DNA of 64,000 nucleotides from Delphinus delphis (Eukaryota; Chordata; Mammalia; Artiodactyla; Delphinidae): assembly GCF_949987515.2 (NCBI RefSeq), contig NC_082688.1, forward strand, positions 78,682,731 through 78,746,730, in the 5' to 3' direction. Each line of letters begins with the position of its first letter. Within the stretch, counting starts at the first letter, position 1. The translations under genes and the position numbers were made by a program. The notes beneath the pieces are model-generated. The model was not told the origin of the DNA. It did no database searches and saw nothing but the letters and a program-made list of their open reading frames with translations. Positions 1-10,865 of the stretch are shown one piece after another.

Positions 1-64
1 TTTTCTATATCTTATTTAATATTTTACAAAATATTTTCCTTTGAATGAGCTCTCATGCTTCCTA

Positions 65-65
<1 letters not shown>

Positions 66-113
<48 letters not shown>
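66..113. repeat. (AC)24 dinucleotide microsatellite
   Basis: An uninterrupted AC run of 48 bp, which is long and pure enough to be length-polymorphic. It sits in AT-rich sequence with no gene nearby. Confidence 0.97.
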
Positions 114-115
<2 letters not shown>

Positions 116-1539
116 ATAGACACTCTGAATGCAGTTAGATGAATTAACTCATTATAATTAAATGTGAATTTCTATGTAATTGGTTTAACTTAGGCAAAAT
201 AATACACAATAAATTAAAAATGATATAGTACTCTGATATGAACTTCTAATACTTCTCTCTAAGGAATTAGTGAACATACTTTATCAGCTGTAACACAAGC
301 ACATTCTGCAACTGTTTCCTCTGCATTTTTTAGCCACTTTCCTTTTATTTTTAAAATAACCTTTTTTTTCCTAATAATCCTTTGAAGACAATCTAAGGAA
401 CATAAAAACATTTTAGCCAGTAATGGTTTGTCATATTCATCTATTCCATCCATTTTTTTCATGTATTACAATCTCTGAATTTGAGATGCAATTTACAGTC
501 AATGGTTTCATAGCATTTTGCCATAACAGAGTATGACTGGCAATTTATTTTCTTTAGTGTTTACATAACATAATGGTACATCTTAGAAATAATGGCCTCT
601 TTGTTTTGATGAAACACAGTATTTGATAGCTCAAATATGTATTACATTTTAATTGGCAACCGGTTGTTGGGATATGTTTGTAATACAAATTTTGGCTTTA
701 GGGTTAGTTTCTTTGTTCAGTTTTTAAAAATTGGAATTGCCATTTTGGTATTAATTTGCAAGTTGCATTTATATAATAAAGTAAAATCCATTATGCTGCA
801 GGTTATCTCAGTTTATTGTTTCCACATACCTTTTGAATGGTTGTCATATTTTGACATAAAGGATGTGTTGTTCAGTTGTTGTGTGTGTGTTCTGTTTGTT
901 TGGTGTTTTTTCCCCTCAGATTTCTAGGCTCTTTTGAATATGTTTATTTATCTTGGTGTGCTGGTTAGGACTTAGATCTAGAGTGTAGGTCAAAGCATTT
1001 CCTCTTACTTTGATTTGTTGTTGAGCAAGCAGGCTTAGTCTCTAGTTCCTTAATCTATTCCATGGTGTGAGGCCTAAGGGGTAAAAAGTGTTTATTTCCT
1101 AACTCAATCATTCAGGTATTTCGTGGCTATGGAGAACAGAGACAACTCGAAGGAACTGCTGTTAGCCATCCTTCAGAGAGGTCACAGAGATCTGGATCAA
1201 GCATTCCCTGAAACCAATATTAGATCTTAATTGATCAATGTTGATTTCCATATGCTAGCCCAGCCCACAAGAGGAAGATTCGGCTCCCTGCTAGAACTTC
1301 AGTAGCACCCAACCCTTCACTTGCATTCCACTCCTTGTTGCCCAGCAACTATTTACCCTGGAGAAACAGATAATCCAGACTTGATAGTACAAGAGGTAAG
1401 AGTCAAATTGGTAACATTTTTTCTGAGAATTTTGCATCCAGTGTGTCTGCAATTTTTTTAATGATTCATTTATCTTTAAACAAAGAGAGCCTACTGAACT
1501 CAAGGATATAATAAGCATTCATATCATATTCATTATGTT
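114..1539. other. AT-rich stretch, nothing recognised
   Basis: Short open frames occur on both strands (for example 637-927), but they have no domain, no splice context and AT-driven composition. I recognise no repeat family here. Very old repeats may be hidden. Confidence 0.5.
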
Positions 1540-1880
1540 TTTTCCAATATTTAACTGTTTTCATTTTGCTTTCTCATTTATCTTCAGTCCATCTGCTATT
1601 TTTTAAATATGTTAGATGTAGAACTTTTTCATATAAATATATTTTATGTTATTCTTATTTTCCCAAACTTTTTCTGAATTGTCCCATACCATATTTTAAA
1701 AACAGTCATTAACCCCACTGATTTGTAATTCTTTAATGTGTTAAACTGCTTTTGGAAAATATTATATTAAGATATCTGCAATGAAGCTTCTTCCTCATTT
1801 TATTTTCTTGACTGACTTTGTTCCATTATTTGTGTGATTATCTGTGGAATTATTTTGTAAACCAAAAAATTCTTAAATTA
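1540..1880 (-). mobile_element. Old L1 (L1M-type) ORF2 fragment, reverse strand
   Basis: The order of short phrases matches the reverse complement of the L1M ORF2 3' region: an 'AATTGTCCCA' block, then 'CCCCACTGATTTGTAAT', then a 'TTGTTCCATT' block. The copy is heavily diverged and both edges are approximate. Confidence 0.55.
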
Positions 1881-2058
1881 ATAAAGTACATGAAAGTCAT
1901 AAAATAATTTGGGAGAAGTTTTGAAATCTTTCATTTTCCATCTAGTAACTGATATGTGTTTTCTTTCAATCTGTTTTCATGATTTCCTTTATTAAGCTAT
2001 TGCTAATATTATTTTTCAATTTTCATTTTATTTATGAGGACTATGACTAAATTTTGAA

Positions 2059-2068
2059 TGTATGTATG

Positions 2069-2132
<64 letters not shown>
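2059..2132. repeat. Compound (TG/TA)n(GA)n microsatellite
   Basis: A TATG/TA stretch passes directly into a long GA run, with one AAA interruption near the right end. This is a compound simple repeat. Confidence 0.95.
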
Positions 2133-3335
2133 TACATTTAAAGCTTAGCTCAACTTGGCTAACAGAATGCCTCCCAACCCCCCTCAAAAAATTCTCCTTA
2201 CACATTTAATGAAGGGAATATGTAGAAAGACTAATGATATGTTCATTTTTATTTTTTAAATTCAGTTTATAGAATAATTTACTAATTCAGATCATTAGGG
2301 ATGGTTTTCTTGTCTCAAGTTAAAATATATTCTTACATGCAAATAAAGTTGATTTATCCTTTCTTAAGGTCATATATAATTTTTATATACGATTTTTTAT
2401 ATATATTTTTATAGCTTTATTGCAGTTCATAAAAATCAAGACAGTGAAGAAAAAGGTGTTGATTTATAGTATGTGTGACCATGCACTGAATGTACATGTT
2501 TACTATGAATTATACTGTGCTATGTTTAATAGGCATATATATTTTATATTCATGGGTAATCATAAATCAAGAGATGTTCATAATATGGGTATTCCATAAG
2601 GAAATAAATATAGATCCCTAATATCATTTTAATGGTACTTATAAATAAAGTTTATATTAAATATAAAGTTAATAAAATTTAACATCACTTTTACTGTATC
2701 ACATAAACACATGACTATTTCTTTAACCAAATCTGGATTCATTTTATCCTTCTGCAAGAGAAAAAACTTTGAGTAAAACAAAATTTTCTATTATGGTATA
2801 ATTAAAGTTGATAAAATTTACACAGTGCCTATAATTAGAACTCAACTAATCTAAATTATATGTGGATAATCTCTTCTAGTGCACCCAGAAAATTGTATGA
2901 AGATCATGGTATACTGAGACCATGCTGGGTCCTCTCTTTCACCCACTGTCCATCTCCTGTCCTGATCATTAGACTCCTCTGTTTACTCCATACTGCTTCT
3001 GACTTATCTTACTGTACAGATTTGTTTGTCCATTTGTTTGTTCACGTTCATGATTCAGTGACCTCAACCTCATCCCCTCCTTTTTTTCTTTTTTTGCTTT
3101 GGGTTAGAGTACATCTCTGAGTTTACAGCAAAATTAACTTTTCATCCTGAAAGGGTAGAACTGTAGGTTGTGTCTAAGTGTTTGTATGATTGGGATATTT
3201 AAAGAAGCATAAAAAGGATGCATAATAAAAATGATAGAACAAAAAGAAGCTTTTAAATATTTACCTAAAGAGGAACAGCATCTTCTTAACAAATGCTATC
3301 CTGGACCTTCCATCTACAGTATAACTTCTGTTCCC
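2133..3335. other. No recognised feature
   Basis: AT-rich sequence with no coding frame of interest and no repeat I can name. The frame at 2860-3120 has no family features. Confidence 0.5.
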
Positions 3336-3349
3336 AGAATATCACTCCT
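3336..3349. repeat. Left target-site duplication of the ancient L1
   Basis: AGAATATCACTCCT here recurs as AGAATATTACTCCT at 10012-10025 with one mismatch. The pair brackets L1 5'UTR-like sequence on the inner left and an L1 A-rich tail on the inner right, as expected for target-primed reverse transcription. Confidence 0.85.
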
Positions 3350-4998
3350 GGGGCGGTATAAAGTCCAAGGTGGTGGCTTAGGAAGAATCTGAACTCACCT
3401 CTTCCCATGGACACACCAAATACACAGCTACATATGGATCATTTCCCTCTGACAAAGATCTGAAAACTAGATGAACTGCTCTCCACAATGAAGAATAAAA
3501 GGACCACATCAAGATGGGTAGGAAAGGCAAAGACAGGTCTGGCAAAAAAAAACCCACCCCCGGTGCAGCAGCACACAGTGGCGAGGGAGCTTATGAGACA
3601 GGTGCTTCTCCCTGAGGAGTGAGGGGTTGGTGCCCCACATCAGGCACCCCAAGCCCTGGGATCTGCACCAAAGAGAAAAGCCCACAAAACATCTGGTTTA
3701 GAAAACCAGCAGGGCTGACATCCAAGGGTCCCAAAGGGCTATAGGAAACTGAGATTCCTCTTTTAAAGAGCTCACATGTGGTCTCACTCACCCTGAGACT
3801 GAGGGGGGGCAGGGGAGAGGAATGTGGGGAGGATACAAGTTTGAAAGGTGCCTAGACTGTGCGTGAAGGTGATTCATTTGCTAATCTAAAGGCTTCAGAT
3901 GGAGAGGCAGGGGACAGTTGAAATGCTCCTTGGAGACAATGGCCTGGTGGTGGCAATATTTTTGTACTCTCCAACTAGCCTGCTACTGCAAGGGGGCAAA
4001 TTCTGAGGCTGCACCCTCCTGCCACCTAGCTAAGACAGCTATGGGCAAGTTGTTGCAGCACTATCCTGCTGTCCTGCTGAAGTTACAGCACTCTGCCACC
4101 TCCTGGCTGGGCCCGGAGAGCACAAGCAGTGGAGGCATTCTCCTGCTCCAAACCTAAAGCTGGAGCACAGGCATAGACAAGGCACTCTCCTACTGCAATG
4201 CTGAAGCCAGAGCGTGGCCGCTCCCTACACTCTGCAGCTACCTTGATAAACCCAGTGGCCATGCACAATCCACACAGGGAACAACACTTGACTGGCCAGG
4301 GCGGCGGCCAGGGGCGCTGCCATTCCTGACTTCCATGGGACTGTAACAATCGGAAAGACAGCTCCTTCCAGGCCACAACCTGAGCACCACCACTGCACAC
4401 ACAGCTTTCCTTCTGTGAAGGAAAAAGGCCTTTGTACTTAGCCTGGAGTTTCCACCGGAAGAACAGGCTTCAGGTTTCCCACACATCTAGAGGCTAAAGA
4501 GGCACTGCCAGTGAACATAAGCAGGGAGACACCATCCTTGTGCAGCCCACTGGCCTCACTACTGCTCAATGAGACTTCAAGAAAGGAACTTATACAGTCA
4601 TCTGGAGCCCCGGTTTTCACAAATGTCACCCAGGGGATACCTTCATATCTCTTTGATTCGAGGCCAGCAGGGATTACAACTGTGGGCCCACGGTACTGTA
4701 TATATTTGCATACTTTAAAAGCTGCTGCCTGAGTGTTTGCCACCCAATCAGCCTGAAACTAGGTGCTAAATAAGAACCCTCCTCTTGGAACACTGACAGG
4801 TCTGGCACACCCTCAACTGTGGGGGTATATCAAAAATAAATCAGGCAGTTAGACAATCACAAAGGTTTGAGAGACAACCAAGAGTTAGGGCATAGTTGAA
4901 TAAAAAGGATCATGATCTACACAAGGCCACTCCTTCAAGACTGAGGGAGGTGGCTGCTTTGCCTAATACATAGAAACAAACACAGACAGTCAAGCAAA

Positions 4999-5605
4999 AT
5001 GAGGAAACAGAGAAATACATTCCAAACAAAAGAAGAAGAAAAAACTTCAAAAAAAAAAAAAAAAGGCATCAGTGATATGAAGATAAGTAATTTCCCTGTA
5101 AAGAATTCAAATAATGGTAATAAAGATGCTTATCAAACTCAGGAGAAGAACACAGTCAGAATCTCAACAAAGAGATAGAAAATCACAGAGCTGAAGAAAA
5201 CAAAGCTGAAAGATACACTAAAGGGGTTCAACAGCAGACTGGATCAAACAGAAGGACAGATCAGCAGGCTAGAAGATAAAGCAATGAAACTCACTGAAGC
5301 AGACCAGCAAAAAAAAAAAAGATTAAAAAAAAACGAAGATAATTTTAAGGAACCTCTGGGACAACATCAATTGGATTAACATTCACATTATAGGGCTCCC
5401 AGAAGAGGAATAGAGAAAGAAAAGGGCAGAATCTTATTTGAATAAATAAAATTTCCCTAACCCAGGGAAAGAAACAAACATCTAGGTCCTGGAAGCCCAG
5501 AGTCCTAATTAAGATTAACTCAAAGAGATCCATACCAAGACACATTATAATTAAAAGGTTAAAGGTTAAAGATAAAGAGAGAATCTTAAAAGCAGCAAGA
5601 GAGAA
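4999..5605 (+). pseudogene. ORF1: Decayed L1 ORF1 of the ancient element
   Basis: ORF1p is the L1 RNA-binding, trimeric coiled-coil chaperone. The start ATG at 4999-5001 opens a frame (M-R-K-Q-R-N-T) that aligns with the ORF1 start region of the younger L1 at 54594 (I-R-R-Q-K-N-T). Within about 26 codons the frame runs through an expanded A tract (about 5049-5064) into a stop. Later blocks still resemble ORF1: a 'GACAACAT' block near 5360 corresponds to the D-N-I region, and a 'CCCAGAAGAGG' block near 5398 to the P-E-E region. A block near 5583-5605 matches the 'KTARKKQ' part of ORF1. The C-terminal end is missing because of the internal deletion. No protein can be made. Confidence 0.75.
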
Positions 5606-5612
5606 AAACAAA

Positions 5613-8286
5613 TTATTATATACACAACAATATGCCAACAAATTGAACCACCTAGAAGAAATGGATAAATTCCTAGATATTTACAATCTTCTAAGACTGA
5701 GTCATGAAGAAATAGAAAATCTGAATAGATAAATTACCAGTAAGGAGATGGAATCAGTAATCAAAAAACTCCCAACAAACAAAAATCTAAGACCAGATGG
5801 CTTTACTGGTGAATTCTACCAAACTTTCAGAGAAGATTTAATATCTATCCTTCTCAAACTTTTCAAAAAAAAAAAAAAAAAAAAAACTGCAGTGGAAGGA
5901 GAGCTTCCAAACTCACTTTATGAGGCCAGCATTACCCTCATACCAAAACCAGACAAGAACATCACATAAAAAAAGGAAAGACTATTACAGACCAATATCC
6001 CTAGGGAACATAGATGCAATAACCCTCAACAGAATTTTAGCAAGCCAAATTCAAAAATACATTAACGCATTTTTGACCAGAGAGGTATTACAGCCACAGG
6101 CGTTAGTTTCTGCAAAAATCCCCCAGTCAATAATGTGTTAAAGGACCATATACCATGAACAAGAGGGATTTATTCCAGGGATGCAAAAATGGTTCAACAT
6201 CCATAAATCAATCGACAATGATATACCACATTAAAAAAATGAAAGATAAAAATCATATGATCATCTCAATAGATGCAGAAAAAGTTTTTGACAATATTCA
6301 GCACTGATTTATGATAAAAATTCTCAACAAAGTGGGTATAGAAGGAACATACCTCAACACAATAAAGGCCATAAATGACAAACCCACAGTTAGCTCGTAT
6401 CATACTGAACACTGAAAAGCTGAGAGCTTTTCTTCTAAGATCAGGAACAAGATAAGGATGCACACTCTCCCCACTTTTACTGAACATAGTATTGGAAGTC
6501 CTAGCCACAGCAATTAAAAAATAAAAAGAAATAAAGCGCATCTAAATTGGAAAAGGAGAAATAAAACTGTCACTATTTGCAGATGATATGAGACTATGTA
6601 AACAAAATCCTAAAAAGACTTCCCCCCAAAACTGTTAGAACTAATAAACGATTTCAATAAAGTCACAGGATACAAAATTAATATACAAAAATCTGTGGCA
6701 TTTCTATATATTAATAATGAACTATCAGAAAGAGAAACAAGAAAAACAATCCCATTTACAATCACACCAAAAGAATAAAATACCTAGGAATAAATTTATG
6801 CAAGGAACTGAAGGACCTGTACACTGAAATCTATAGAACACTGATACAAGAAATTGAAGGAGACACGAACAAATGTAAAGATACTCCATGCTCATGGATT
6901 GGAAGAATTAATATGGTTAAAATGTCCATACCTCCCTAAACAGTCTACAGATTCAATGCAATCTCTATCAAAACACCAATGGCATTTTTCACAGAACAAG
7001 AACAAATAACTCTAAAATTTGTATGGAACCACAAAAAAAACCCAAATAGCCAAAACAACCTTGAGAGAGAACAAAGCTGAAGGTATCACTTGCCCTGATT
7101 TCACACTATACTACAAAGCAATAGTAATCAAAACAGCATAGTATGGGTATAAAAACAGAAACATAGATCAATGGAACAGAATAGACAGCCCCAAAATTAA
7201 CCCACACATATAAGGACAATTAATTTATGACAAAGGAAGTAAGAATATACAAGGGAGAAAGGACAGTCTCTTCAATAAATTGTGTTGGGAAAACTGGACA
7301 GCAACACGCAAAATGAAACTGCACCACTACCTTACACCATATACAATAATTAACTCAAAATGAGTAAAGACTTGAATGTAAGACCTGAAACATTGGTGGT
7401 AAGCTCCTTCTCCTCAGGCTTAGTGATTATTTTGGATCTAACTGCAAAGGCAAAGGAAACAAAAGCAAAAATAAACAAATGGGACTATATCAAACTAAAG
7501 TGTTTCTGCATAGTGAAGGAAACAATCAACAAAATGAAAAGGCAACCTACAGAATGGGAGAAGATATTTGCAAATTATGTATCTGATAAGGTGGTAATAT
7601 CCAAAGTATATAAAGAACTCATACAACTCACTAACCAAAAAACAAACAATTGGGTTAAAAAATGGGCAGAGGATCTAAATAGACATTTTTCAAAGAAGAG
7701 AGACAAATGGACCAAAAGGTACATGAAAAGATGCTCAACATTACTAATCATCAGGGAAATGCAAATCCAAACCACAATGAGTGGTCACCTCAAACCTGTC
7801 AGAATGGCTATTATCAAAAAGACAAGAAATAACCAGTGTTGGCAAATGTGGAGAAAAGGGAACCTTCGTGCACTGCTGGTAGTAATGTAAATTGATGCAG
7901 TCACAATGGCAAACAGTACGGAGGTTCCTCAAAAAATTAAAAATAGAGCTAGTATTTGATTCAGAAATTCTACTATTGGGTACTTAGATGAAGAAAATGA
8001 AAAGATTAATTGGAAAAGATATATGCACCCCTATATTCAATGCAGCATTATATTGGCCAAGATGTGGAAAGAACCCGAGTGCCCATCAGTAGATGAACTG
8101 ATACAGCAGATGTGGAATACACACACACATGCGCGCACACACATAATGGAATATTACTCAGCCATAAGGAAGAATGAAACCTTGCTATCTGCAACAACAT
8201 GGATGGACCCTGAGGGGATTAAGCTGAGTGAACTAAATCAGACAGAGAAAGACAAATACTGCATGTCACTTATATATGGAATCTAA
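5613..8286 (+). pseudogene. ORF2: Decayed, 5'-deleted L1 ORF2 of the ancient element
   Basis: ORF2p is the L1 endonuclease/reverse transcriptase. This copy starts at a point equivalent to about 56785 of the younger L1, so the whole endonuclease domain is gone. Reverse-transcriptase landmarks remain: the P-D-G-F-T-G-E-F-Y block (about 5790-5820), a motif-A-like region near 6270-6295, and F-A-D-D at 6576-6587. The C-terminal part includes the M-E-Y-Y-S-A-I block near 8145-8165 and ends at Y-G-I-stop (8284-8286). Frames are split by many indels, including an A run at about 5864-5885. The open frames at 5748-5969, 5920-6141, 7360-7890 and 8023-8286 are pieces of this one dead gene. Confidence 0.85.
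8117..8144. repeat. Alternating CA/CG tract inside old L1 ORF2
   Basis: ACACACACACATGCGCGCACACACA-like alternating purine-pyrimidine sequence has expanded where the family normally has a short 'ACATATATACAATGG' block. The pattern favours Z-DNA and slippage. It keeps the local L1 frame open. Confidence 0.8.
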
Positions 8287-8430
8287 AAAACAAAACAAAG
8301 CAAAACCCAGACTCCTAGATACAGAGAGTAGACTGATGGTTACAAGAGGAGAGGGGAGCTGTTAGGAAGTACATAGGTTAAAGGGATTAAGAAGTACAAA
8401 CTTCCGGTTATAAAATAAGTAACGGGGATA

Positions 8431-9077
8431 ATTCAAAACGAATCACATACCACAATGTTCATTGCAGCACTATTTACAATAGCCAGGACATGGAAGCAAC
8501 CTACGTGTCCGTTGACAGATGAATGGATAAAGAAGATGTGGCACATATATACAATGGACTATTACTCAGCCATAAAAATAAACAACATTGAGTTATTTGT
8601 AGTGAGGTGGATAGACCTAGAGTCTATCATACAGAGTGAATTAAGTCAGAAAGAGAAAAACAAATACTGTATGCTAACATATATATATGGAATCTAAAAA
8701 CAACAACAACAACAACAAAAGTGGTTATGAAGAACTTAGGGGCAGGACAGGAATAAAGATGCAGACGTAGAGAATGGACTTGAGGACACGGGGAGGGGGA
8801 AGGGTAAGCTGGGACGAAGTAAGAGAGTAGCATTGACATATATACACTACCAAATGTAAAACAGATAGCTAGTGGGAAGCAGCAGCATAGCACAGGGAGA
8901 TCAGCTCAGTGCTTTGTGACCACCTAGAGGGGTGGCATAGGGAGGGTGGGAGAGAGGTGCAAGAGGGAGGGGATATGGGGATATAAGTATACGTATAGCT
9001 GATTCACTTTGTTATAAGCAGAAACTAACACACCATTGTAAAGCAATTATACTCCAATAAAGATGTTAAAAAAAAAT
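8431..9077 (+). mobile_element. 5'-truncated L1, inserted in the ancient L1 3'UTR
   Basis: Starts at a point equivalent to about 59090 in the full-length L1 and covers the last part of ORF2 (stop near 8695), the 3'UTR with its G-rich stretch, and AATAAA at 9056-9061. It ends in A9 at 9068-9076. It is closer to the cetacean L1 at 52217-59739 than the ancient host copy is, so it is the younger of the two. The left edge is uncertain by a few bases. Confidence 0.88.
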
Positions 9078-9804
9078 AGTCACCAGAGGAACATATTATC
9101 AACCAAAATTTTAAAATGATTCTAAATTAACTGCTTCTAGTGTGTTAATAGTCTTGCTTTACTTGAGAGGGTGGGGCACAACCTGAGTATGCTTTTTAAA
9201 CTTTTTATAATTTCAAATAGTACTTCCGTTCCTGCTGAAGTTTGCCACATGCTGATAGAAAAAACAATAGATGAAAAGTCAAGAGCAAATACGTAGCTTT
9301 AATTTATTTTTTTATCTCAGTAATCCCAGGCTGTAGGACAAACAGACTAATAATTTTCTTCCTTTAAAGGAAAGAGATTTCTCTTCAAGTTTTCTTCATT
9401 TTGTGAATCATGGCTGAGACAAGTTCAGAGCCTTAAAGGATGTATTTCTTTAAATATTTACTGAGGAAAAAGATGTATGTATGACTTCCTTCCCATCATC
9501 CAAGTCCCCTGAGGATTCCTATATGGCAAGCTTTTCTACAGAAAGAATTTCATCCCACCATTAGCTTTTGTAGATATAAACACATCATGGAAATTTCTGA
9601 ATGAGAAGGAATACTGCATCACAGGAAGATTGGTTAGATATAAGGGCTAATCCTTAATTCCAAACATATCATGACATATTATATGAAAACACTTTGACTT
9701 GACCTTATAGCAAGTGGTTTATTATATATTCCATTCCTTTTAAAGCAATAAACAATGTCCATGTTCAAAGTAAGAGGGCAAAAATAAACCAGCTTTTCTA
9801 GACT
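9078..9804 (+). mobile_element. Candidate L1 3' transduction (about 0.73 kb of non-L1 DNA)
   Basis: This non-L1 segment follows the truncated L1's own weak A tail. It ends just after AATAAA (9783-9788) and 16 further bases, then an A-rich tail at 9805-9820. Directly after that, the ancient L1 3'UTR resumes at 9821. Sequence at 8415-8428 (aagtaacgggga-like) and at about 9819-9832 (aagtcatgggga-like) looks like a diverged target-site duplication. The segment therefore entered with the L1. The simplest reading is read-through past the L1 poly(A) signal to a downstream one, followed by retrotransposition. The source locus is unknown. Confidence 0.65.
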
Positions 9805-9820
9805 AATAAAAAATAAAAAA
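9783..9820 (+). promoter_or_regulatory. Poly(A) signal and A-rich tail ending the transduced segment
   Basis: AATAAA at 9783-9788 lies 16 bases upstream of an A-rich tract at 9805-9820, the usual spacing for cleavage and polyadenylation. The tract itself contains further AATAAA words, so some of it could be expanded tail sequence. Confidence 0.6.
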
Positions 9821-10011
9821 AGTCATGGGGAGGTAACATACTGCATGGGAAATACAGTCAATGATATTGTATAAACATTGCCAGGTGAGAGATGATGACT
9901 AGATTTATTTTGTGATATACACAAATGTTGAATCACTATGTTGTACATCCAAAACTAATGTAACAATAATATAAGTGTATGTCAATTATACCTCAATTAA
10001 AAAGAAAAAAA
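9821..10011 (+). mobile_element. Ancient L1, 3'UTR remainder and tail
   Basis: Matches the L1MA-type 3' end: a 'GTCATGGGGA' block, 'GCATGGGAAATA', 'TTGAATCACTATGTTGTACA', then 'CAATTATACCTCAATTAAAAA'. It continues the element broken at 8430 and ends in an A-rich tail directly before the right target-site duplication. Confidence 0.85.
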
Positions 10012-10025
10012 AGAATATTACTCCT
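10012..10025. repeat. Right target-site duplication of the ancient L1
   Basis: AGAATATTACTCCT matches 13 of 14 bases with 3336-3349. It lies immediately after the L1 A-rich tail. Confidence 0.85.
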
Positions 10026-10614
10026 CTCCTAACTCTCCCAACTTTTGTTATTGTCTGTAAATCCTTCAAATATCCCATTTCAAACCAACCTCAATAAAAG
10101 GAGGTTCTTCATCACCACCACTTTTGCACATCTAGCCTCTAAAGAGGAATGCTCAACTGCTCAATCTGTTGGGAAGGCAACTGTACACATTTTATCCTAA
10201 ACACAAAGGTATGAAGCCCTCAGCAAACCAAAAGCTCATGAAGACAACAGTACAGGAAGTGCTAGAAATACCACAGGACACATTTTGGATTCAAGACTTC
10301 TTCAAAACTCCCTAAGTGTTCTTCTACCTGCCCATAGCACTGCAAAGTAAGGGTCAAGAAATCTTCGGTGCTACTCACCAGTCTGGTTTTTCTTTTCTTT
10401 CATGCATCACTTGGCTTTTATATTGTCTCAATTTGTTCACATGTTCCCTCTTACCATTTGTTTCACTTTTCCATTACAGTGATCTCTCTTCCCTCTCTCT
10501 TTTACACATTTATTTTTCATAAGCCTACTTTCATTTTACTAATAGAGAATATTTTTTCATCTAGAAAAGAGCTACCCTCAGTCAATACAGAAGCCCCCTT
10601 TCTGGCAGCACTCA
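10026..10614. other. No recognised feature
   Basis: Unique-looking AT-rich sequence. Overlapping frames at 10316-10522 and 10368-10793 are leucine/phenylalanine-rich, overlap each other and the MIR, and show no coding signal. Confidence 0.5.
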
Positions 10615-10865
10615 CACCTCTTGGTAGAGCGGAGTGGTTCAGAGCACACAGGGTGGCGAGCCAGATATCCTGGGATGAATCCTCCAACCTGCCACAAACT
10701 GTGTTTTATCTGGCAAATTACTTAAACTCTATGTGTCTCAGTTTCTTCATATTTAAAAAGGAGGTGATAACACAGTATTGTTGTGAGCATTAAATAAATT
10801 ATGTATGTACACATTTGGTACAGTCCCTGGCATATGACAGTGTCAACTGTTGTCATTATTACCAC
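10615..10865 (+). mobile_element. MIR SINE, + strand
   Basis: The MIR order is intact. A tRNA-related head ('GTAGAGCGGAGTGGTTCAGAGC') is followed by 'GAGCCAGATATCCTGGGATGAAT', then 'CTCAGTTTCTTCAT' and 'GAGCATTAAATAAATTATGTA', and finally a 'CCTGGCATATGACA' tail. It is a typical old mammalian tRNA-derived SINE and nearly full length. Confidence 0.88.

Larger units (their letters stand above)
3350..8430 (+). mobile_element. Ancient full-length L1 (L1MA-like), 5' and main part
   Basis: The element begins with a GGGGCGG-like start and a decayed form of the usual 'AAGATGGCGGCTTAGGAAG' 5'UTR opening near 3368-3385. The degenerate 5'UTR runs to about 4998. A decayed ORF1 follows (about 4999-5605), then ORF2 from its mid reverse-transcriptase region to the terminal stop near 8284-8286, then the first part of the 3'UTR. 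About 1.5 kb between the end of ORF1 and mid ORF2 is missing. At 8430 a younger L1 interrupts the copy, and its 3'UTR resumes at 9821. Flanking 14-bp duplications support a complete insertion. All frames are broken by stops and indels. Subfamily naming is by memory. Confidence 0.85.

Noticed and set aside
4083..4743. Several overlapping 80-105-aa frames on both strands
   Set aside because: They lie inside the ancient L1 5'UTR and overlap each other in different frames.
7360..7890. 176-aa open frame
   Set aside because: A surviving piece of the ancient L1 ORF2 C-terminal region, not a separate gene.
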